A stretch of 64,000 nt of DNA from Alteromonas profundi (GCF_010500865.1 NZ_JAAAWN010000007.1:105609-169608); one strand, 5' to 3'; counted from the first letter of the stretch, positions 1 to 9,490 are shown. Made by a program: numbers and translations. Notes: generated by a model from the letters alone, not told the origin.

Positions 1-208
1 ACGTAGGCACAATCGCCCAGCCGTATTCACTGGCCTGCGAAGTGGTGCCAAAAAATGCCCACGACGTACAGTGAACGCCTAAGCCCAAACTATATAAAAT
101 AGGGTGTTGCCGATTATCTTTGAGGCGTTTCTCGCCCCAAAAGGCAAGCCCAAAAAGTAATAATAAATAAAGGCCAACTACTGTGCCGACAGTCCATATA
201 CTTAACAT
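1..208 (-). CDS. Sensor histidine kinase with Na+/solute-symporter-like N-terminus (partial, cut by window edge)
   Basis: Only the first 69 codons are present; the gene runs off the left edge. The start is the ATG at 206-208. The protein opens with a hydrophobic helix (about residues 4-22, MLSIWTVGTVVGLYLLLL), then a short charged loop and a second segment with HPILYSLGLGVHCTSWAFFG. The HP-x4-SL-x4-CTSWxFxG pattern is typical of CbrA-type sensor kinases, whose N-terminal half resembles sodium/proline symporters (SSSF) and whose C-terminal half is a histidine kinase, often with a receiver. No kinase motif is visible here, so the kinase call is inferred from the N-terminal pattern. It is divergent from grpE. 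A plain SSSF transporter is the alternative. Confidence 0.55.
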   Translation of the reverse strand, partial: MLSIWTVGTVVGLYLLLLFGLAFWGEKRLKDNRQHPILYSLGLGVHCTSWAFFGTTSQASEYGWAIVPT

Positions 209-344
209 GTTTTTTTCCGTTTTATAGGCGCCTTTCACCCACAAGCAAACGTTAACATAATATTAACCATGCTGCACAAAGCAGTAAAAATAGCCGTCAA
301 ATCTGACTATTTTTACTCTATTCCATAAAAATATTGTGGTTACC

Positions 345-372
345 CTTGAAGGCCGCTAAAGCAACCCCATAA
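345..372 (+). promoter_or_regulatory. Sigma32-type heat-shock promoter of grpE
   Basis: CTTGAA at 345-350 and CCCCATAA at 365-372 are separated by 14 bp, matching the RpoH (sigma32) consensus CTTGAAA-N(11-16)-CCCCATnT. It lies about 80 bp upstream of the grpE start and nothing else intervenes. Confidence 0.75.
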
Positions 373-450
373 ATAAGCGCAACAGACTTACTCCTCACTA
401 TTTTTAATAGCTAGAGGGCAGAGAATAGATATAAACGTTTGGAGGTAGGC

Positions 451-1089
451 ATGAGCGACAACCGCGACGTGCAGGCAGATCAAGAAAACACAGTAGATGA
501 AACTGTACAGGTAGAAGAAGGCGCTCAGGCTCAACCAGCTGACGCGGCTGAAACAGAAAAGAACGATGCGCCTGAAGATGACAACGCGCAACGTATTTAT
601 GAGTTGGAAACCGCGCTTTCTGAAGCGCAGTCAACCATAAAAGAGCAACAAGAAGGTGTTCTTCGTGCACGTGCTGATGCTGAAAATGCCCGTCGCCGCG
701 CAGAAGGGGAAGTGGAAAAAGCGCGTAAATTTGCGCTAGAACGCTTTGCCGGTGAACTCCTTCCGGTAATTGACAACCTTGAGCGTGCCATTGAAATGAC
801 CGATGGCGAAAATGAAGCGGTTAAGCCGTTGCTTGAAGGTGTGGAAATGACACATAAAACTTTCCTAAGCACCATTGAGAAATTCGGATTAAGCCTTATT
901 GATCCGCAAGGCGAAGCCTTTAACCCAGACTTGCATCAAGCTATGTCGATGCAAGAGAGCGCTGACCATGCACCTAATACAGTAATGGCAGTGATGCAAA
1001 AAGGGTATCAAATAAACGGCCGCTTGTTGCGCCCTGCTATGGTAATGGTATCGCGTGCACCAAGTGAAGGTGTCGATACTAAGGCGTAA
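451..1089 (+). CDS. grpE: Nucleotide exchange factor GrpE
   Basis: GrpE is the co-chaperone that releases ADP from DnaK. The 212-residue product has an acidic, disordered N-terminus (about 1-50), a long coiled-coil region (about 50-100, rich in E, A, R and K) and the conserved beta-domain ending in [17 protein letters not shown]. An in-frame TTG at 439 would add four residues, but GGAGG at 441-445 sits correctly before the ATG at 451, so that ATG is the start. dnaK follows 118 bp downstream and has its own heat-shock-type promoter, while grpE has one at 345-372. Length and motifs match the family. Confidence 0.97.
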   Translation: MSDNRDVQADQENTVDETVQVEEGAQAQPADAAETEKNDAPEDDNAQRIYELETALSEAQSTIKEQQEGVLRARADAENARRRAEGEVEKARKFALERFAGELLPVIDNLERAIEMTDGENEAVKPLLEGVEMTHKTFLSTIEKFGLSLIDPQGEAFNPDLHQAMSMQESADHAPNTVMAVMQKGYQINGRLLRPAMVMVSRAPSEGVDTKA

Positions 1090-1142
1090 TTAAGCGTTTA
1101 GGTGTAACAGACACAAAAAAGTCGGTTTTTTTACCGACAAGT

Positions 1143-1170
1143 ATTGAAAAAGTAGGGAATAACCCTATTA
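1143..1170 (+). promoter_or_regulatory. Sigma32-like promoter of dnaK
   Basis: ATTGAA at 1143-1148 and CCCTATTA at 1163-1170 are 14 bp apart, a reasonable RpoH match about 40 bp before dnaK. A T-rich hairpin (GTCGGT/ACCGAC) lies just upstream at about 1121-1139 and may weaken read-through from grpE. Confidence 0.55.
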
Positions 1171-1207
1171 AAAGTACAGACTTTAAAAATATTTCGGAGA
1201 TACAAAA

Positions 1208-3136
1208 ATGGGTAGAATCATAGGTATCGATTTAGGTACAACTAACTCATGTGTTGCTGTGCTAGACGGCGACAAGCCTCGCGTAATCGAAAACGCTGAA
1301 GGCGATCGTACAACACCATCAATCATTGCATATACTAACGACGGCGAAACCTTAGTAGGTCAGTCAGCAAAGCGTCAGGCGGTAACTAACCCTGAAAACA
1401 CGTTGTTTGCGATTAAACGTCTTATTGGTCGTCGTTTTCAAGATAAAGAAGTACAACGCGACATCGACATCATGCCTTTCAAAATTGTTGGCGCAGACAA
1501 TGGCGATGCGTGGGTAGAAGCGAAAGGCGAAAAAATGGCGCCTCCACAGGTTTCTGCCGAAGTACTTAAGAAAATGAAAAAAACCGCCGAAGACTATCTT
1601 GGCGAAGAAGTAACTGGCGCAGTTATCACTGTACCTGCTTACTTTAACGATTCTCAGCGTCAAGCAACAAAAGATGCAGGTCGTATCGCGGGTCTTGAAG
1701 TTAAGCGTATTATCAACGAGCCAACTGCGGCCGCGCTTGCTTATGGCATGGACAAAAAACAAGGCGATAACGTTGTAGCTGTATACGATTTAGGTGGTGG
1801 TACATTCGATATCTCTATCATCGAAATTGATGAAGTAGACGGCGAGCACACGTTTGAAGTACTAGCAACTAATGGTGATACTCACCTAGGTGGTGAAGAC
1901 TTCGATAACCGTGTAATCAACTACCTTGTTGAAGAGTTTAAGAAAGATCAAGGCATCGACCTTCGTAAAGATCCGCTTGCTATGCAGCGTCTTAAAGAAG
2001 CGGGTGAGAAGGCGAAAATTGAGCTTTCTTCTTCACAGCAAACTGAAGTTAACCTGCCGTACATCACAGCTGACGGTTCAGGTCCTAAGCACTTAGCGAT
2101 TAAACTAACGCGCGCTAAACTAGAGTCTTTGGTTGAAGACCTAGTGAAGAACTCGCTTACACCGCTTAAGCAGGCACTTGCGGACTCAGATCTCTCTGTA
2201 GGCGACATTCAAGACATCATCCTTGTAGGTGGTCAAACACGTATGCCGCTTGTTCAGAAGTATGTGTCTGAGTTCTTTGGTAAAGACCCACGTAAAGACG
2301 TGAACCCCGATGAAGCGGTTGCCGTAGGTGCAGCGATTCAAGGTGGCGTACTTTCTGGTGACGTTAAAGACGTACTACTTCTTGACGTTACGCCATTATC
2401 GCTAGGTATCGAAACCATGGGCGGCGTAATGACAGCGGTTATCGAGAAGAACACGACGATCCCAACGAAGAAGTCGCAAACCTTCTCAACGGCTGAAGAT
2501 AATCAGTCAGCGGTAACGGTTCACGTAATTCAAGGTGAGCGTAAGCAAGCTAGTGCTAACAAGTCGCTTGGCCAGTTTAACCTAGAAGGTATCCGTCCAG
2601 CAGCACGTGGTGTACCGCAAATCGAAGTAACCTTCGACCTTGATGCTGATGGTATCCTACACGTATCTGCAAAAGATAAAGATACTGGTAAAGAGCAGAA
2701 GATCACCATCAAAGCTTCTTCAGGCTTAACTGATGAAGAAGTAGAAAAAATGGTAGCAGACGCAGAAGCGAACAAAGAGTCTGATGCGAAGTTTGAAGAA
2801 CTTATTCAAGCGCGCAACCAAGCTGATGGCATGATCCACGCTACGCGTAAGCAGCTAGAAGAAGTAGGTGATGCACTAAGTGCAGAAGACAAAGCGCCTA
2901 TCGAAGAAGCACTTACTGCGCTTGAAACAGCAACTAAAGGCGAAGATAAAGCTGAAATTGAAGCGAAAACGCAAGAGCTTATTCAAGCGTCAAGCAAACT
3001 TATGGAAGCAGCGCAAGCCCAAGCGGGCGCGGCAGCTGGCGGTGCAGAAGGCGGCGAAGCTGACGCCTCTGCCAAAGCAGATGACGATGTTGTTGACGCT
3101 GAGTTTGAAGAAGTGAAAGACGACGAGAAGAAGTAA
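1208..3136 (+). CDS. dnaK: Molecular chaperone DnaK (Hsp70)
   Basis: ATP-dependent cytosolic chaperone working with DnaJ and GrpE. The 642-residue product starts [18 protein letters not shown], carrying the phosphate-binding GTTNS loop. The other Hsp70 signatures follow: [12 protein letters not shown] (about 195-206) and [13 protein letters not shown] (about 338-350). The substrate-binding domain spans about 390-505, followed by the helical lid and an Ala/Gly-rich tail. The C-terminus is [16 protein letters not shown], close to the usual proteobacterial EEV ending. A purine-rich site, CGGAGA, sits before the ATG. Codon choice (CGT, GGT, GAA, AAA) suggests high expression. The length is normal for the family. 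Confidence 0.99.
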   Translation: MGRIIGIDLGTTNSCVAVLDGDKPRVIENAEGDRTTPSIIAYTNDGETLVGQSAKRQAVTNPENTLFAIKRLIGRRFQDKEVQRDIDIMPFKIVGADNGDAWVEAKGEKMAPPQVSAEVLKKMKKTAEDYLGEEVTGAVITVPAYFNDSQRQATKDAGRIAGLEVKRIINEPTAAALAYGMDKKQGDNVVAVYDLGGGTFDISIIEIDEVDGEHTFEVLATNGDTHLGGEDFDNRVINYLVEEFKKDQGIDLRKDPLAMQRLKEAGEKAKIELSSSQQTEVNLPYITADGSGPKHLAIKLTRAKLESLVEDLVKNSLTPLKQALADSDLSVGDIQDIILVGGQTRMPLVQKYVSEFFGKDPRKDVNPDEAVAVGAAIQGGVLSGDVKDVLLLDVTPLSLGIETMGGVMTAVIEKNTTIPTKKSQTFSTAEDNQSAVTVHVIQGERKQASANKSLGQFNLEGIRPAARGVPQIEVTFDLDADGILHVSAKDKDTGKEQKITIKASSGLTDEEVEKMVADAEANKESDAKFEELIQARNQADGMIHATRKQLEEVGDALSAEDKAPIEEALTALETATKGEDKAEIEAKTQELIQASSKLMEAAQAQAGAAAGGAEGGEADASAKADDDVVDAEFEEVKDDEKK

Positions 3137-3148
3137 GCTGTTGCGATA

Positions 3149-3246
3149 AGCCCGGTGCGCCGGGCTGATTAAGCAGTTCAGGCGCAGCAGGATATTCTTG
3201 TTGCGCCTTTGTTATGTAAACACCATGGCAATAATCGTGGTGTTTT
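3149..3246 (+). terminator. Series of hairpins between dnaK and dnaJ
   Basis: Three inverted repeats lie in the dnaK-dnaJ gap: AGCCCGG/CCGGGCT (3149-3155/3160-3166), GGCGCA/TGCGCC followed by TTTGTT (3181-3186/3202-3207), and AAACACCA/TGGTGTTT followed by T (3218-3225/3238-3245). The last two look like weak intrinsic terminators that would lower dnaJ expression relative to dnaK. This is inferred from sequence only. Confidence 0.4.
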
Positions 3247-3313
3247 CATAACATACAGATGTAGCTTCGACAGGCGTTAGAACTGTCGACAATAAGTAGG
3301 GTAAGTAAACGAT

Positions 3314-4447
3314 ATGTCGAAACGTGACTACTACGAAGTGCTAGGGGTAGATAAAAGCGCTGGCGAACGCGAAATTAAAAAAGCGTATAAAAAGCTTGCG
3401 ATGAAATTTCACCCCGACCGCACACAAGGCGATAAAGCACTGGAAGATAAATTCAAAGAAATCCAGGAAGCCTACGAAATACTGTCTGATTCGCAAAAGC
3501 GTGCGGCGTATGATCAATACGGCCATGCTGGTGTCGATCCTAATCGCGGTGGCCAAGGCTTCGGTGGTGGTGCTGATTTCGGTGATATCTTCGGTGATGT
3601 ATTTGGTGATATTTTTGGTGGCGGTGGTCGTGGCGGCCGTCAATCACGCGCACGTCAAGGTTCAGATCTGCGCTACAACTTAGAACTTTCACTTGAAGAA
3701 GCGGTACGCGGTAAAAGTGTAGATATCCGTGTGCCTGCACTGGCCGAGTGTGAAGTGTGCGATGGTACTGGTGCTAAGTCGGGCTCAACACCTAAAACCT
3801 GTCCTACTTGCCATGGTAATGGCCAAGTGCAAATGCGCCAAGGCTTTTTCGCCGTGCAGCAAACGTGTCCAACGTGTTCTGGCAAGGGTAAAATTATTGA
3901 AGACCCTTGTAATAGCTGTCATGGGCATGGGCGTAAAGAGAAGACCAAAACCCTTAATGTGAAAATTCCTGCAGGGGTTGATACAGGCGATAGAATTCGC
4001 TTAAGTGGCGAAGGTGAAGCAGGAGAGAATGGTGCTCCTCCAGGCGACTTGTATGTTCAAGTACATGTACGCGAGCATAAGATATTTACCCGTGATGGTA
4101 GCAACCTCTATTGCGAGGTTCCGCTTAGCTTTACCACAGCAGCGCTTGGCGGCGAGCTAGAAGTGCCCACCCTAGATGGCAAAGTGAAACTGAAAATAAG
4201 CCCTGAAACCCAAACAGGCCGTATGTTCCGCCTACGTGGTAAGGGTGTGAAGTCAGTTCGAAGTGGTGCAACTGGTGATCTTATGTGTAAGGTTGTCGTA
4301 GAAACCCCGGTGAAACTGTCTTCACGTCAGAAGGAACTCCTTCAAGAACTTGAAGAGTCTATGGGTAAAGCGTCAAGCAAGCATAGTCCTAAAGCGCAAG
4401 GCTTCTTCGACGGTGTGAAGAAGTTTTTTGACGACTTAACCAACTAA
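3314..4447 (+). CDS. dnaJ: Chaperone protein DnaJ (Hsp40)
   Basis: Co-chaperone that delivers substrates to DnaK and stimulates its ATPase. The 377-residue product has a J domain with the catalytic HPD at residues 33-35. A Gly/Phe-rich linker (about 75-115) follows, then four CxxCxGxG zinc-finger repeats between about 145 and 205 ([32 protein letters not shown]), and then the C-terminal beta-domains. This is the complete class A architecture. It lies 177 bp after dnaK in the conserved grpE/dnaK/dnaJ neighbourhood and is followed by a clear terminator. Confidence 0.98.
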   Translation: MSKRDYYEVLGVDKSAGEREIKKAYKKLAMKFHPDRTQGDKALEDKFKEIQEAYEILSDSQKRAAYDQYGHAGVDPNRGGQGFGGGADFGDIFGDVFGDIFGGGGRGGRQSRARQGSDLRYNLELSLEEAVRGKSVDIRVPALAECEVCDGTGAKSGSTPKTCPTCHGNGQVQMRQGFFAVQQTCPTCSGKGKIIEDPCNSCHGHGRKEKTKTLNVKIPAGVDTGDRIRLSGEGEAGENGAPPGDLYVQVHVREHKIFTRDGSNLYCEVPLSFTTAALGGELEVPTLDGKVKLKISPETQTGRMFRLRGKGVKSVRSGATGDLMCKVVVETPVKLSSRQKELLQELEESMGKASSKHSPKAQGFFDGVKKFFDDLTN

Positions 4448-4469
4448 TTTTAGTTATTTATACCCATTT

Positions 4470-4495
4470 AAAGCCCTCACATTGAGGGCTTTTTT
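4470..4495 (+). terminator. Rho-independent terminator after dnaJ
   Basis: Stem AAAGCCCTCA (4470-4479) pairs with TGAGGGCTTT (4483-4492) around a 3-nt loop, followed by further T residues. Confidence 0.85.
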
Positions 4496-4601
4496 GTAGG
4501 TTTAGTCGTATATTCAGATAGGTTTGACGTAATAAACCTTGCTAAATTAAGGGCTATTGGTCAGGATAGTTTTAGTATTAAAACACGTTAAAGGAACAGG
4601 C

Positions 4602-5087
4602 ATGAAAACAATGAAAAAAGCGTTAATTATTGCGCTATCGCTAGGGGCGATGTCATCAACCGCAGCGTTGGCTGCAGACGTCACCGAAGCATCTTCTGCG
4701 AAGCACGCAAAAGCGGCTACCCAATATCGTCAAGCTTTATTCCAACTCGTGCGCAGTAACATGGGCCCACTTGGTGGTATGGCTAAAGGGGCATTACCTT
4801 TTGATGAAAGCGTAATGGAAACCAACGCTGTACGCTTAGAGCAGCTTGCTGACATGATGGGCGACTACTTATCTGTAGATACCCGTGAGTTTGATGTAGA
4901 AACTGCTGCTAAAGACGGTCTATGGGAAAATTTCTCAGACGTTGAAAGCAAAGCCATGGCGCTTAAAAAGGCAGCGCAGGGCTTACAAGCAGCAGTTAAA
5001 GCCGGCGACAGCAGCGCTTATCGCGGTGCAATCGGTGAGATTGGTGCTAGCTGTAAGTCGTGCCATGACGATTATAAAAAAGACTAA
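4602..5087 (+). CDS. Cytochrome c' / c-556 family periplasmic haem protein
   Basis: The 161-residue product has a Sec signal peptide (MKTMKKALIIALSLGAMSSTAALA, cleavage near residue 24). The mature part is mostly helical, with a C-terminal haem-attachment motif CKSCH at residues 151-155 near the end. A single CxxCH at the C-terminus of a four-helix protein is the hallmark of the cytochrome c' family. Members carry electrons or bind NO/CO in the periplasm; the role here is not known. An in-frame upstream GTG at 4557 is rejected because AAGGA (4591-4595) is placed correctly before the ATG at 4602 and the signal peptide begins there. A b561-type cytochrome gene lies nearby beyond prpE and could be an electron partner (inference). 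Confidence 0.88.
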   Translation: MKTMKKALIIALSLGAMSSTAALAADVTEASSAKHAKAATQYRQALFQLVRSNMGPLGGMAKGALPFDESVMETNAVRLEQLADMMGDYLSVDTREFDVETAAKDGLWENFSDVESKAMALKKAAQGLQAAVKAGDSSAYRGAIGEIGASCKSCHDDYKKD

Positions 5088-5113
5088 ATAAACCTTTTAG
5101 TTATCAAACCTTA

Positions 5114-5148
5114 AAAGCGGTGGCCAGTGCTTCATTGGCGGCCGCTTT
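5114..5148 (+). terminator. Terminator-like hairpin after the cytochrome c' gene
   Basis: AAAGCGG (5114-5120) pairs with CCGCTTT (5142-5148), with an inner GCCA/TGGC stem. The T-run is short, so it is a moderate intrinsic terminator. Confidence 0.5.
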
Positions 5149-5467
5149 GTTGGCCCTTCGAAATAACGCTAAACCAGCCTATAGCCTCACCTATTTTGCT
5201 TATTTGCTGTTTCCCTTATAACTACCCTCATAATTACTGCTCCTAATTACTTTAATGACCCGGGTTTCCGTATGCATTGAAGTGATTTCTACACGCTAAA
5301 AAACTAAACGGCCTTATTAAAATAAAATATAAAGCAAACGCGTGAATAAATAGTTAAAAAATTTTGTTTGTTTTTTCAGCGTATTAGCCCATCTAATGCC
5401 GAAGTCTTATACGTAAACCGGGGCGAACTAGCCTAGTGTTTTTTAAAACCCTACCTAGGACAAGGCT
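5149..5467. other. Non-coding interval upstream of the acyl-CoA synthetase gene
   Basis: No gene was recognised in these roughly 320 bp. The stretch is AT-rich from about 5300 to 5400 and must hold the prpE promoter, but no convincing -35/-10 pair, CRP site or sigma54 site could be assigned. A purine-rich AGGACAAGG (about 5457-5465) precedes the ATG at 5468 and serves as the ribosome-binding site. Confidence 0.5.
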
Positions 5468-7372
5468 ATGAATTACAAAAACGAGTATGCGCAATCAACG
5501 CAATCCCCTGATGAATTTTGGCTGCAACAAGCCAAAGAAATTGATTGGTACCGTAGGCCAACAATGGGGTGCACACCTTCCAATAACGGATACTATAACT
5601 GGTTTGAAGACGGGATGCTTAACACCAGTTATCTTGCCCTGGATTATCATGTAGATGCTGGTGTAGGCGATAAAGCAGCACTTATTTACGAGTCGCCGGT
5701 CACTCAAACCACACAGATCTTCACCTACCGCGAACTGCTAGAGCAAGTGGCGTTATTTGCCGGTGCGCTTTCACGCCTTGGCGTAACAAAGGGCGATAGG
5801 ATTATTGTGTACATGCCTATGATCCCACAGGCTGCTATTGCTATGTTAGCTTGTGCGCGCATAGGGGCAATTCATTCTGTGGTGTTTGGCGGGTTTGCCG
5901 CCAATGAACTAGCGGTACGTATAGATGACGCTAAACCCACATTTATCGTAACCGCCTCCTGTGGCATAGAAGGTAGTAAGCTGCTGCCCTATAAACCTTT
6001 GGTAGATGAAGCAATAACCCTCGCGAAATATAAGCCCCAAGGGTGCATATTATTTCAGCGTGAACAGTTAAACGCTAAATTAAAGGCCGGTTTTGACCAT
6101 GATTGGGCCTTATTAATGGCCTCTAGTGAGCCCGTTGCGCCGACTCCTGTAGAGGCTAACCATCCGCTCTATATACTGTATACCTCCGGCACAACAGGCA
6201 AGCCGAAAGGGGTAGTAAGAGACACCGGCGGCCACGCCGTGGCCCTTAATTATTCTATGGGCGCTGTATATGGCATAAAGGCGCAGGATACCTTCTGGGC
6301 AGCTTCTGATGTGGGCTGGGTAGTGGGGCATTCTTATATCGTTTACGGCCCACTAATAAAAGGGGCCACCACAGTATTGTACGAGGGAAAGCCTGTAGGC
6401 ACGCCTGACGCAGGCGCGTTTTGGCATGTAATCGAAAAGCACAAGGTGAATGTGCTGTTTGCAGCTCCCACCGCATTTCGCGCCATTCGCAAAGAAGATC
6501 CAGAAGCCACAAAGCTCGAAAAATACGATATAACAACGCTTCGCACCCTTTTTATGGCAGGAGAACGATTAGACCCGCCTACGTATTATTGGGCCAGCGA
6601 AAAACTTGCGGTTCCCGTTGTCGATCATTGGTGGCAAACAGAAACAGGATGGCCCATTTGCGCTAATCCTATGGGTATTGCACCAATGAAAACTAAGCCG
6701 GGATCATCAAGCGTGCCCACCCCAGGCTTTAATGTAAAAGTATTAGTCAATGCACACGAAGAGCAGGCTATAGGCGCAAAAGGCGCTATTGCCATTAAAC
6801 TGCCGCTTCCACCGGGATGCCTATCTACAATATGGCAAGATCATCCGCGCTTTATTAGTGGCTACTTAAACGAGTTCGACGGTTATTATAGTACCGGCGA
6901 CAACGGCTACATTGATGAAGATGGTTATGTTTTTATTATGGGGCGTACCGATGATGTTATTAATGTGGCCGGACACCGACTTTCCACCGGGGAAATGGAA
7001 GAAGTGTTAGCGGGCCATCCTGCAGTGGCTGAATGTAGTGTGATAGGCGTGCACAATGACGTAAAAGGGCAGTTACCTGTGGGGCTAGTATTACTTAAAG
7101 ACGATGTATTGATAGAGGAAAGCGTACTTGAAAAAGAATTGATTGAACGGGTAAGAGAAGCGATAGGGCCGGTGGCGTGCTTTAAACGCAGTATTGTGGT
7201 GAATAGACTGCCAAAAACCCGTTCGGGTAAAATTCTTCGAAAGGTGCTTAGGCAAATTGCTGGCAATGAGCCTGTGACCGTGCCTTCAACAATTGACGAT
7301 CCTAGCAGTGTCGATGAGGTATCCTCGCTGATGCGTGAAAAAGGGCTCGTCGCAAGCGACGAGCACAAGTAA
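5468..7372 (+). CDS. prpE: Propionate--CoA ligase (PrpE-type acyl-CoA synthetase)
   Basis: ATP-dependent ligase that activates propionate (or acetate) to the CoA thioester through an acyl-AMP intermediate. The 634-residue product matches PrpE in length and order: N-terminal ACAS domain, ARIGAIHSVVFGGFA (about 137-151), the AMP-binding P-loop YTSGTTGKPKG (about 237-247), DVGWVVGHSYIVYGP (about 280-294), WWQTETGWP (about 388-396), and C-terminal GRTDDVINVAGHRLSTGE. PKTRSGKILRK (about 581-591) carries the catalytic, acetylation-prone lysine. The RD-x-GGHAVAL segment after the P-loop resembles PrpE more than Acs. There are no methylcitrate-cycle genes next to it. A 9-bp palindrome, GCTCGTCGC/GCGACGAGC, spans the 3' end of the gene (7345-7364). 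Substrate preference between propionate and acetate cannot be settled here. Confidence 0.85.
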   Translation: MNYKNEYAQSTQSPDEFWLQQAKEIDWYRRPTMGCTPSNNGYYNWFEDGMLNTSYLALDYHVDAGVGDKAALIYESPVTQTTQIFTYRELLEQVALFAGALSRLGVTKGDRIIVYMPMIPQAAIAMLACARIGAIHSVVFGGFAANELAVRIDDAKPTFIVTASCGIEGSKLLPYKPLVDEAITLAKYKPQGCILFQREQLNAKLKAGFDHDWALLMASSEPVAPTPVEANHPLYILYTSGTTGKPKGVVRDTGGHAVALNYSMGAVYGIKAQDTFWAASDVGWVVGHSYIVYGPLIKGATTVLYEGKPVGTPDAGAFWHVIEKHKVNVLFAAPTAFRAIRKEDPEATKLEKYDITTLRTLFMAGERLDPPTYYWASEKLAVPVVDHWWQTETGWPICANPMGIAPMKTKPGSSSVPTPGFNVKVLVNAHEEQAIGAKGAIAIKLPLPPGCLSTIWQDHPRFISGYLNEFDGYYSTGDNGYIDEDGYVFIMGRTDDVINVAGHRLSTGEMEEVLAGHPAVAECSVIGVHNDVKGQLPVGLVLLKDDVLIEESVLEKELIERVREAIGPVACFKRSIVVNRLPKTRSGKILRKVLRQIAGNEPVTVPSTIDDPSSVDEVSSLMREKGLVASDEHK

Positions 7373-7396
7373 GTCCTTTCATCCCGTTAGCGCCTG

Positions 7397-8080
7397 TTAA
7401 TAGTACATGTCGCTTACATCGGGCACGGGGGGCAATACTTCAACGGCCAGGTAGATAAGCGCCGCTGAAATGAGCGCCACCACAATCGCGCGTAGTATGC
7501 GTGAGTGAGTGATGCCTGCACTGGCGCTTTCTTTAACCCCGTGAAACATAGGTGGCACGAGCTTCTGTTTTTTATAAACGCTATAAAAAATAATGGCGCC
7601 GATATGCAGCGCAATTACATAAAGCAAAATATCAAACGCAAGATGGTGCAGGGTATTCATCAAGTCTAAAACATCGCTACTAACAGCACTGCGGTAAGGG
7701 CCATCCAAAAAGATATCATCGGTCATAAATAACCCGCTAACACCTTGTATTATAAGCAGTGCCAACATAACGATAACAAACCAGCCTCCGAGTGGATTGT
7801 GCCCAGCTACCGGCGTACTATCGCGGTTAAATAAGGTGCCTAGGTATTGAATAACAGCCTTTGGCCCTTTTACAAACTGCGAAAAGCGCGCATACGTAGG
7901 CCCAATAAATCCCCAGATAAGACGAAAACACAGCAGGCCCAAAGTGAAATAGCCAATATAGAAATGCCATTGGGTTGCACTATCAAGCCATTCTGCGGTC
8001 GCGTATTGGGCCAAAATACAAATAACTAAAAGCCAGTGGAATAAGCGTGTGGGAATATCCCAGATAAGTTGTTTTTGCAT
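7397..8080 (-). CDS. Cytochrome b561-type membrane di-haem cytochrome
   Basis: The 227-residue integral membrane protein has four to five hydrophobic segments (about 12-30, 40-60, 98-115, 145-168, 198-216). It begins IWDIPTRLFHWLLV, the typical opening of the b561/Ni-Fe-hydrogenase b-type cytochrome family (cytb_b6-like). Histidines in LFHW, QWHF, LHHLAFD and ALHIG are candidate axial haem ligands. Such proteins usually pass electrons between quinol and a periplasmic or membrane partner. It is convergent with prpE, with only 24 bp between stop codons. The periplasmic cytochrome c' two genes away is a plausible partner, but that is inference. AAGG precedes the ATG. Confidence 0.85.
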   Translation of the reverse strand: MQKQLIWDIPTRLFHWLLVICILAQYATAEWLDSATQWHFYIGYFTLGLLCFRLIWGFIGPTYARFSQFVKGPKAVIQYLGTLFNRDSTPVAGHNPLGGWFVIVMLALLIIQGVSGLFMTDDIFLDGPYRSAVSSDVLDLMNTLHHLAFDILLYVIALHIGAIIFYSVYKKQKLVPPMFHGVKESASAGITHSRILRAIVVALISAALIYLAVEVLPPVPDVSDMYY

Positions 8081-8322
8081 AAAGGTACGACCTTATATCT
8101 AGAGGTAGAGTAAACCAACAGTTCGCCAAACACTTAATGTATAGCCAAGCGAATAAATAAGCTATCAAGCTTACCGTTGAAATACACTTAGGCTAAGTAA
8201 ATTTTCTATCAAGGTAATTAAATTTGCGTTTATCGACTATTTTTAGCCGTTCGCATTGCAATAGTGCAGGCATTTGGCAAAATGCCTGCAAGGTTGAAAG
8301 AAACATATAAAAGACTAATTAC

Positions 8323-9126
8323 ATGAAGGTAGGTTTATTCGGCGCCAACGGGCGTATGGGCAGAGTGCTCATTGAAGCATTAGATCAAAGTGACCAGGCA
8401 GAGCTTAGTGTTGCTACGGTAAGAGATGACTCTCCGTGGGTAAATATGAACGTAGGTGAGTTAGCCGGTATTGGCAAACAAGCTATCGACTGTAGTGCTA
8501 TGTCTAGCTTAACCGCCAAAGATGCTGATGTGATGATTGATTTTACACTGCCAGTTATTTTTGAAACCAATATAGCGTGGTGTGTAGAGCACAAAATGCC
8601 GGTGGTTATAGGCACCACTGGCCTTAGTGAAGCGCAACTGGCTACCCTAGATGAAGCGGCTAAGCAGATTCCTATTGTATTTGCGGCAAATTACAGCGTT
8701 GGCGTAAATCTCATGCTGTCACTGGTGCGTCAAGCGGCAAGCGTATTGGGCCACACGGCAGATATTGAAATTACAGAAGCTCATCACAGGTTTAAACAAG
8801 ATGCGCCTTCTGGCACGGCCATGGCAATTGGTGAAGCCATTGCGGATGAATTAGGCCGCGACCTTAAAACCTGCGCCGTGTATGGCCGCGAGGGGAAAGA
8901 GCCGGAACGAGACCAAGGTACGATTGGCTTCGCCACCGTGCGTGCCGGGGACATTGTCGGAGAACATACGGCGTTATTCGCAGACATTGGTGAGCGTTTA
9001 GAAATTACTCATAAAGCGTCGAGCCGCTTAACCTTCGCTAAAGGCGCTGTGCATGCAGCACAGTGGTTGCATGGCAAAGATGCTGGCCCATACTCCATGG
9101 TGGACGTACTTAACCTTAAACTCTAG
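8323..9126 (+). CDS. dapB: 4-hydroxy-tetrahydrodipicolinate reductase DapB
   Basis: NAD(P)H-dependent enzyme of the lysine/diaminopimelate pathway. The 267-residue product has the N-terminal dinucleotide-binding motif GANGRMG (7-13), a GTTGLS segment (about 97-102), and the active-site signature EAHHRFKQDAPSGTA. In that signature His154/His155 and Lys158 correspond to the E. coli catalytic His and Lys. Length is normal (E. coli 273). It lies upstream of carAB in the same orientation, as in many gammaproteobacteria, but a roughly 360-bp gap with its own promoter-like sequence separates them. Confidence 0.98.
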   Translation: MKVGLFGANGRMGRVLIEALDQSDQAELSVATVRDDSPWVNMNVGELAGIGKQAIDCSAMSSLTAKDADVMIDFTLPVIFETNIAWCVEHKMPVVIGTTGLSEAQLATLDEAAKQIPIVFAANYSVGVNLMLSLVRQAASVLGHTADIEITEAHHRFKQDAPSGTAMAIGEAIADELGRDLKTCAVYGREGKEPERDQGTIGFATVRAGDIVGEHTALFADIGERLEITHKASSRLTFAKGAVHAAQWLHGKDAGPYSMVDVLNLKL

Positions 9127-9286
9127 GGCAGCGAAGTTTATCACGACTAGGTGGGGTTGAATCGCTCTGGCAAAACCTTCTTATTTAGCTTACTTGCTTT
9201 AAATATAACCACTAAGCTGGGTTTTCGACGGTTTAACCCTAAAAAGACGCTGTAAGCGTTATTTTGAATAATTACTGCAAATAAAT

Positions 9287-9314
9287 TAGACATTTTCAGT
9301 CAGTGATGTATACT
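9287..9314 (+). promoter_or_regulatory. Putative sigma70 promoter of carAB
   Basis: TAGACA (9287-9292) and TATACT (9309-9314) are 16 bp apart. Transcription would begin near 9321, leaving a leader of about 170 nt before the carA start at 9491. No ArgR or PurR box was confidently seen. Confidence 0.5.
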
Positions 9315-9394
9315 CGCCGGAATTTGCCAGAATTTCGTATTCTGAAGCTGAGAAATCGGCGGAAGTCTACGGTTTTATTAGCTGCAAAGATCGT

Positions 9395-9432
9395 AAAACG
9401 GGTTGCATTATTTAACTAATCTCCCGTTTTTT
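9395..9432 (+). promoter_or_regulatory. Attenuator-like hairpin in the carA leader
   Basis: AAAACGGG (9395-9402) pairs with CCCGTTTT (9423-9430), followed by further T residues, with a 20-nt loop. It lies between the putative promoter and the UUG start of carA, where an intrinsic terminator would act as an attenuator. A 37-codon reading frame (9306-9419) ends inside the loop, but its ATG overlaps the predicted -10 element, so its translation from this promoter is doubtful. Confidence 0.4.
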
Positions 9433-9490
9433 GTGGGGTTTGTGCGAAATGCTGCATAAACACATAGTTATCCTTAATCTGGAGGTTGAC

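Noticed and set aside
7345..7364. 9-bp palindrome at the 3' end of prpE as a terminator
   Set aside because: It lies inside the coding sequence, has only a 2-nt loop and no T-run.
9306..9419. 37-codon leader peptide of carAB
   Set aside because: Its ATG overlaps the predicted -10 element, so it would not be in the transcript from that promoter; kept only as a remark in the attenuator entry.
9431..9490. Longer N-terminus for CarA (TTG at 9431 or ATG at 9449)
   Set aside because: The extra residues are not part of the conserved CarA start, and GGAGG is placed for the TTG at 9491.
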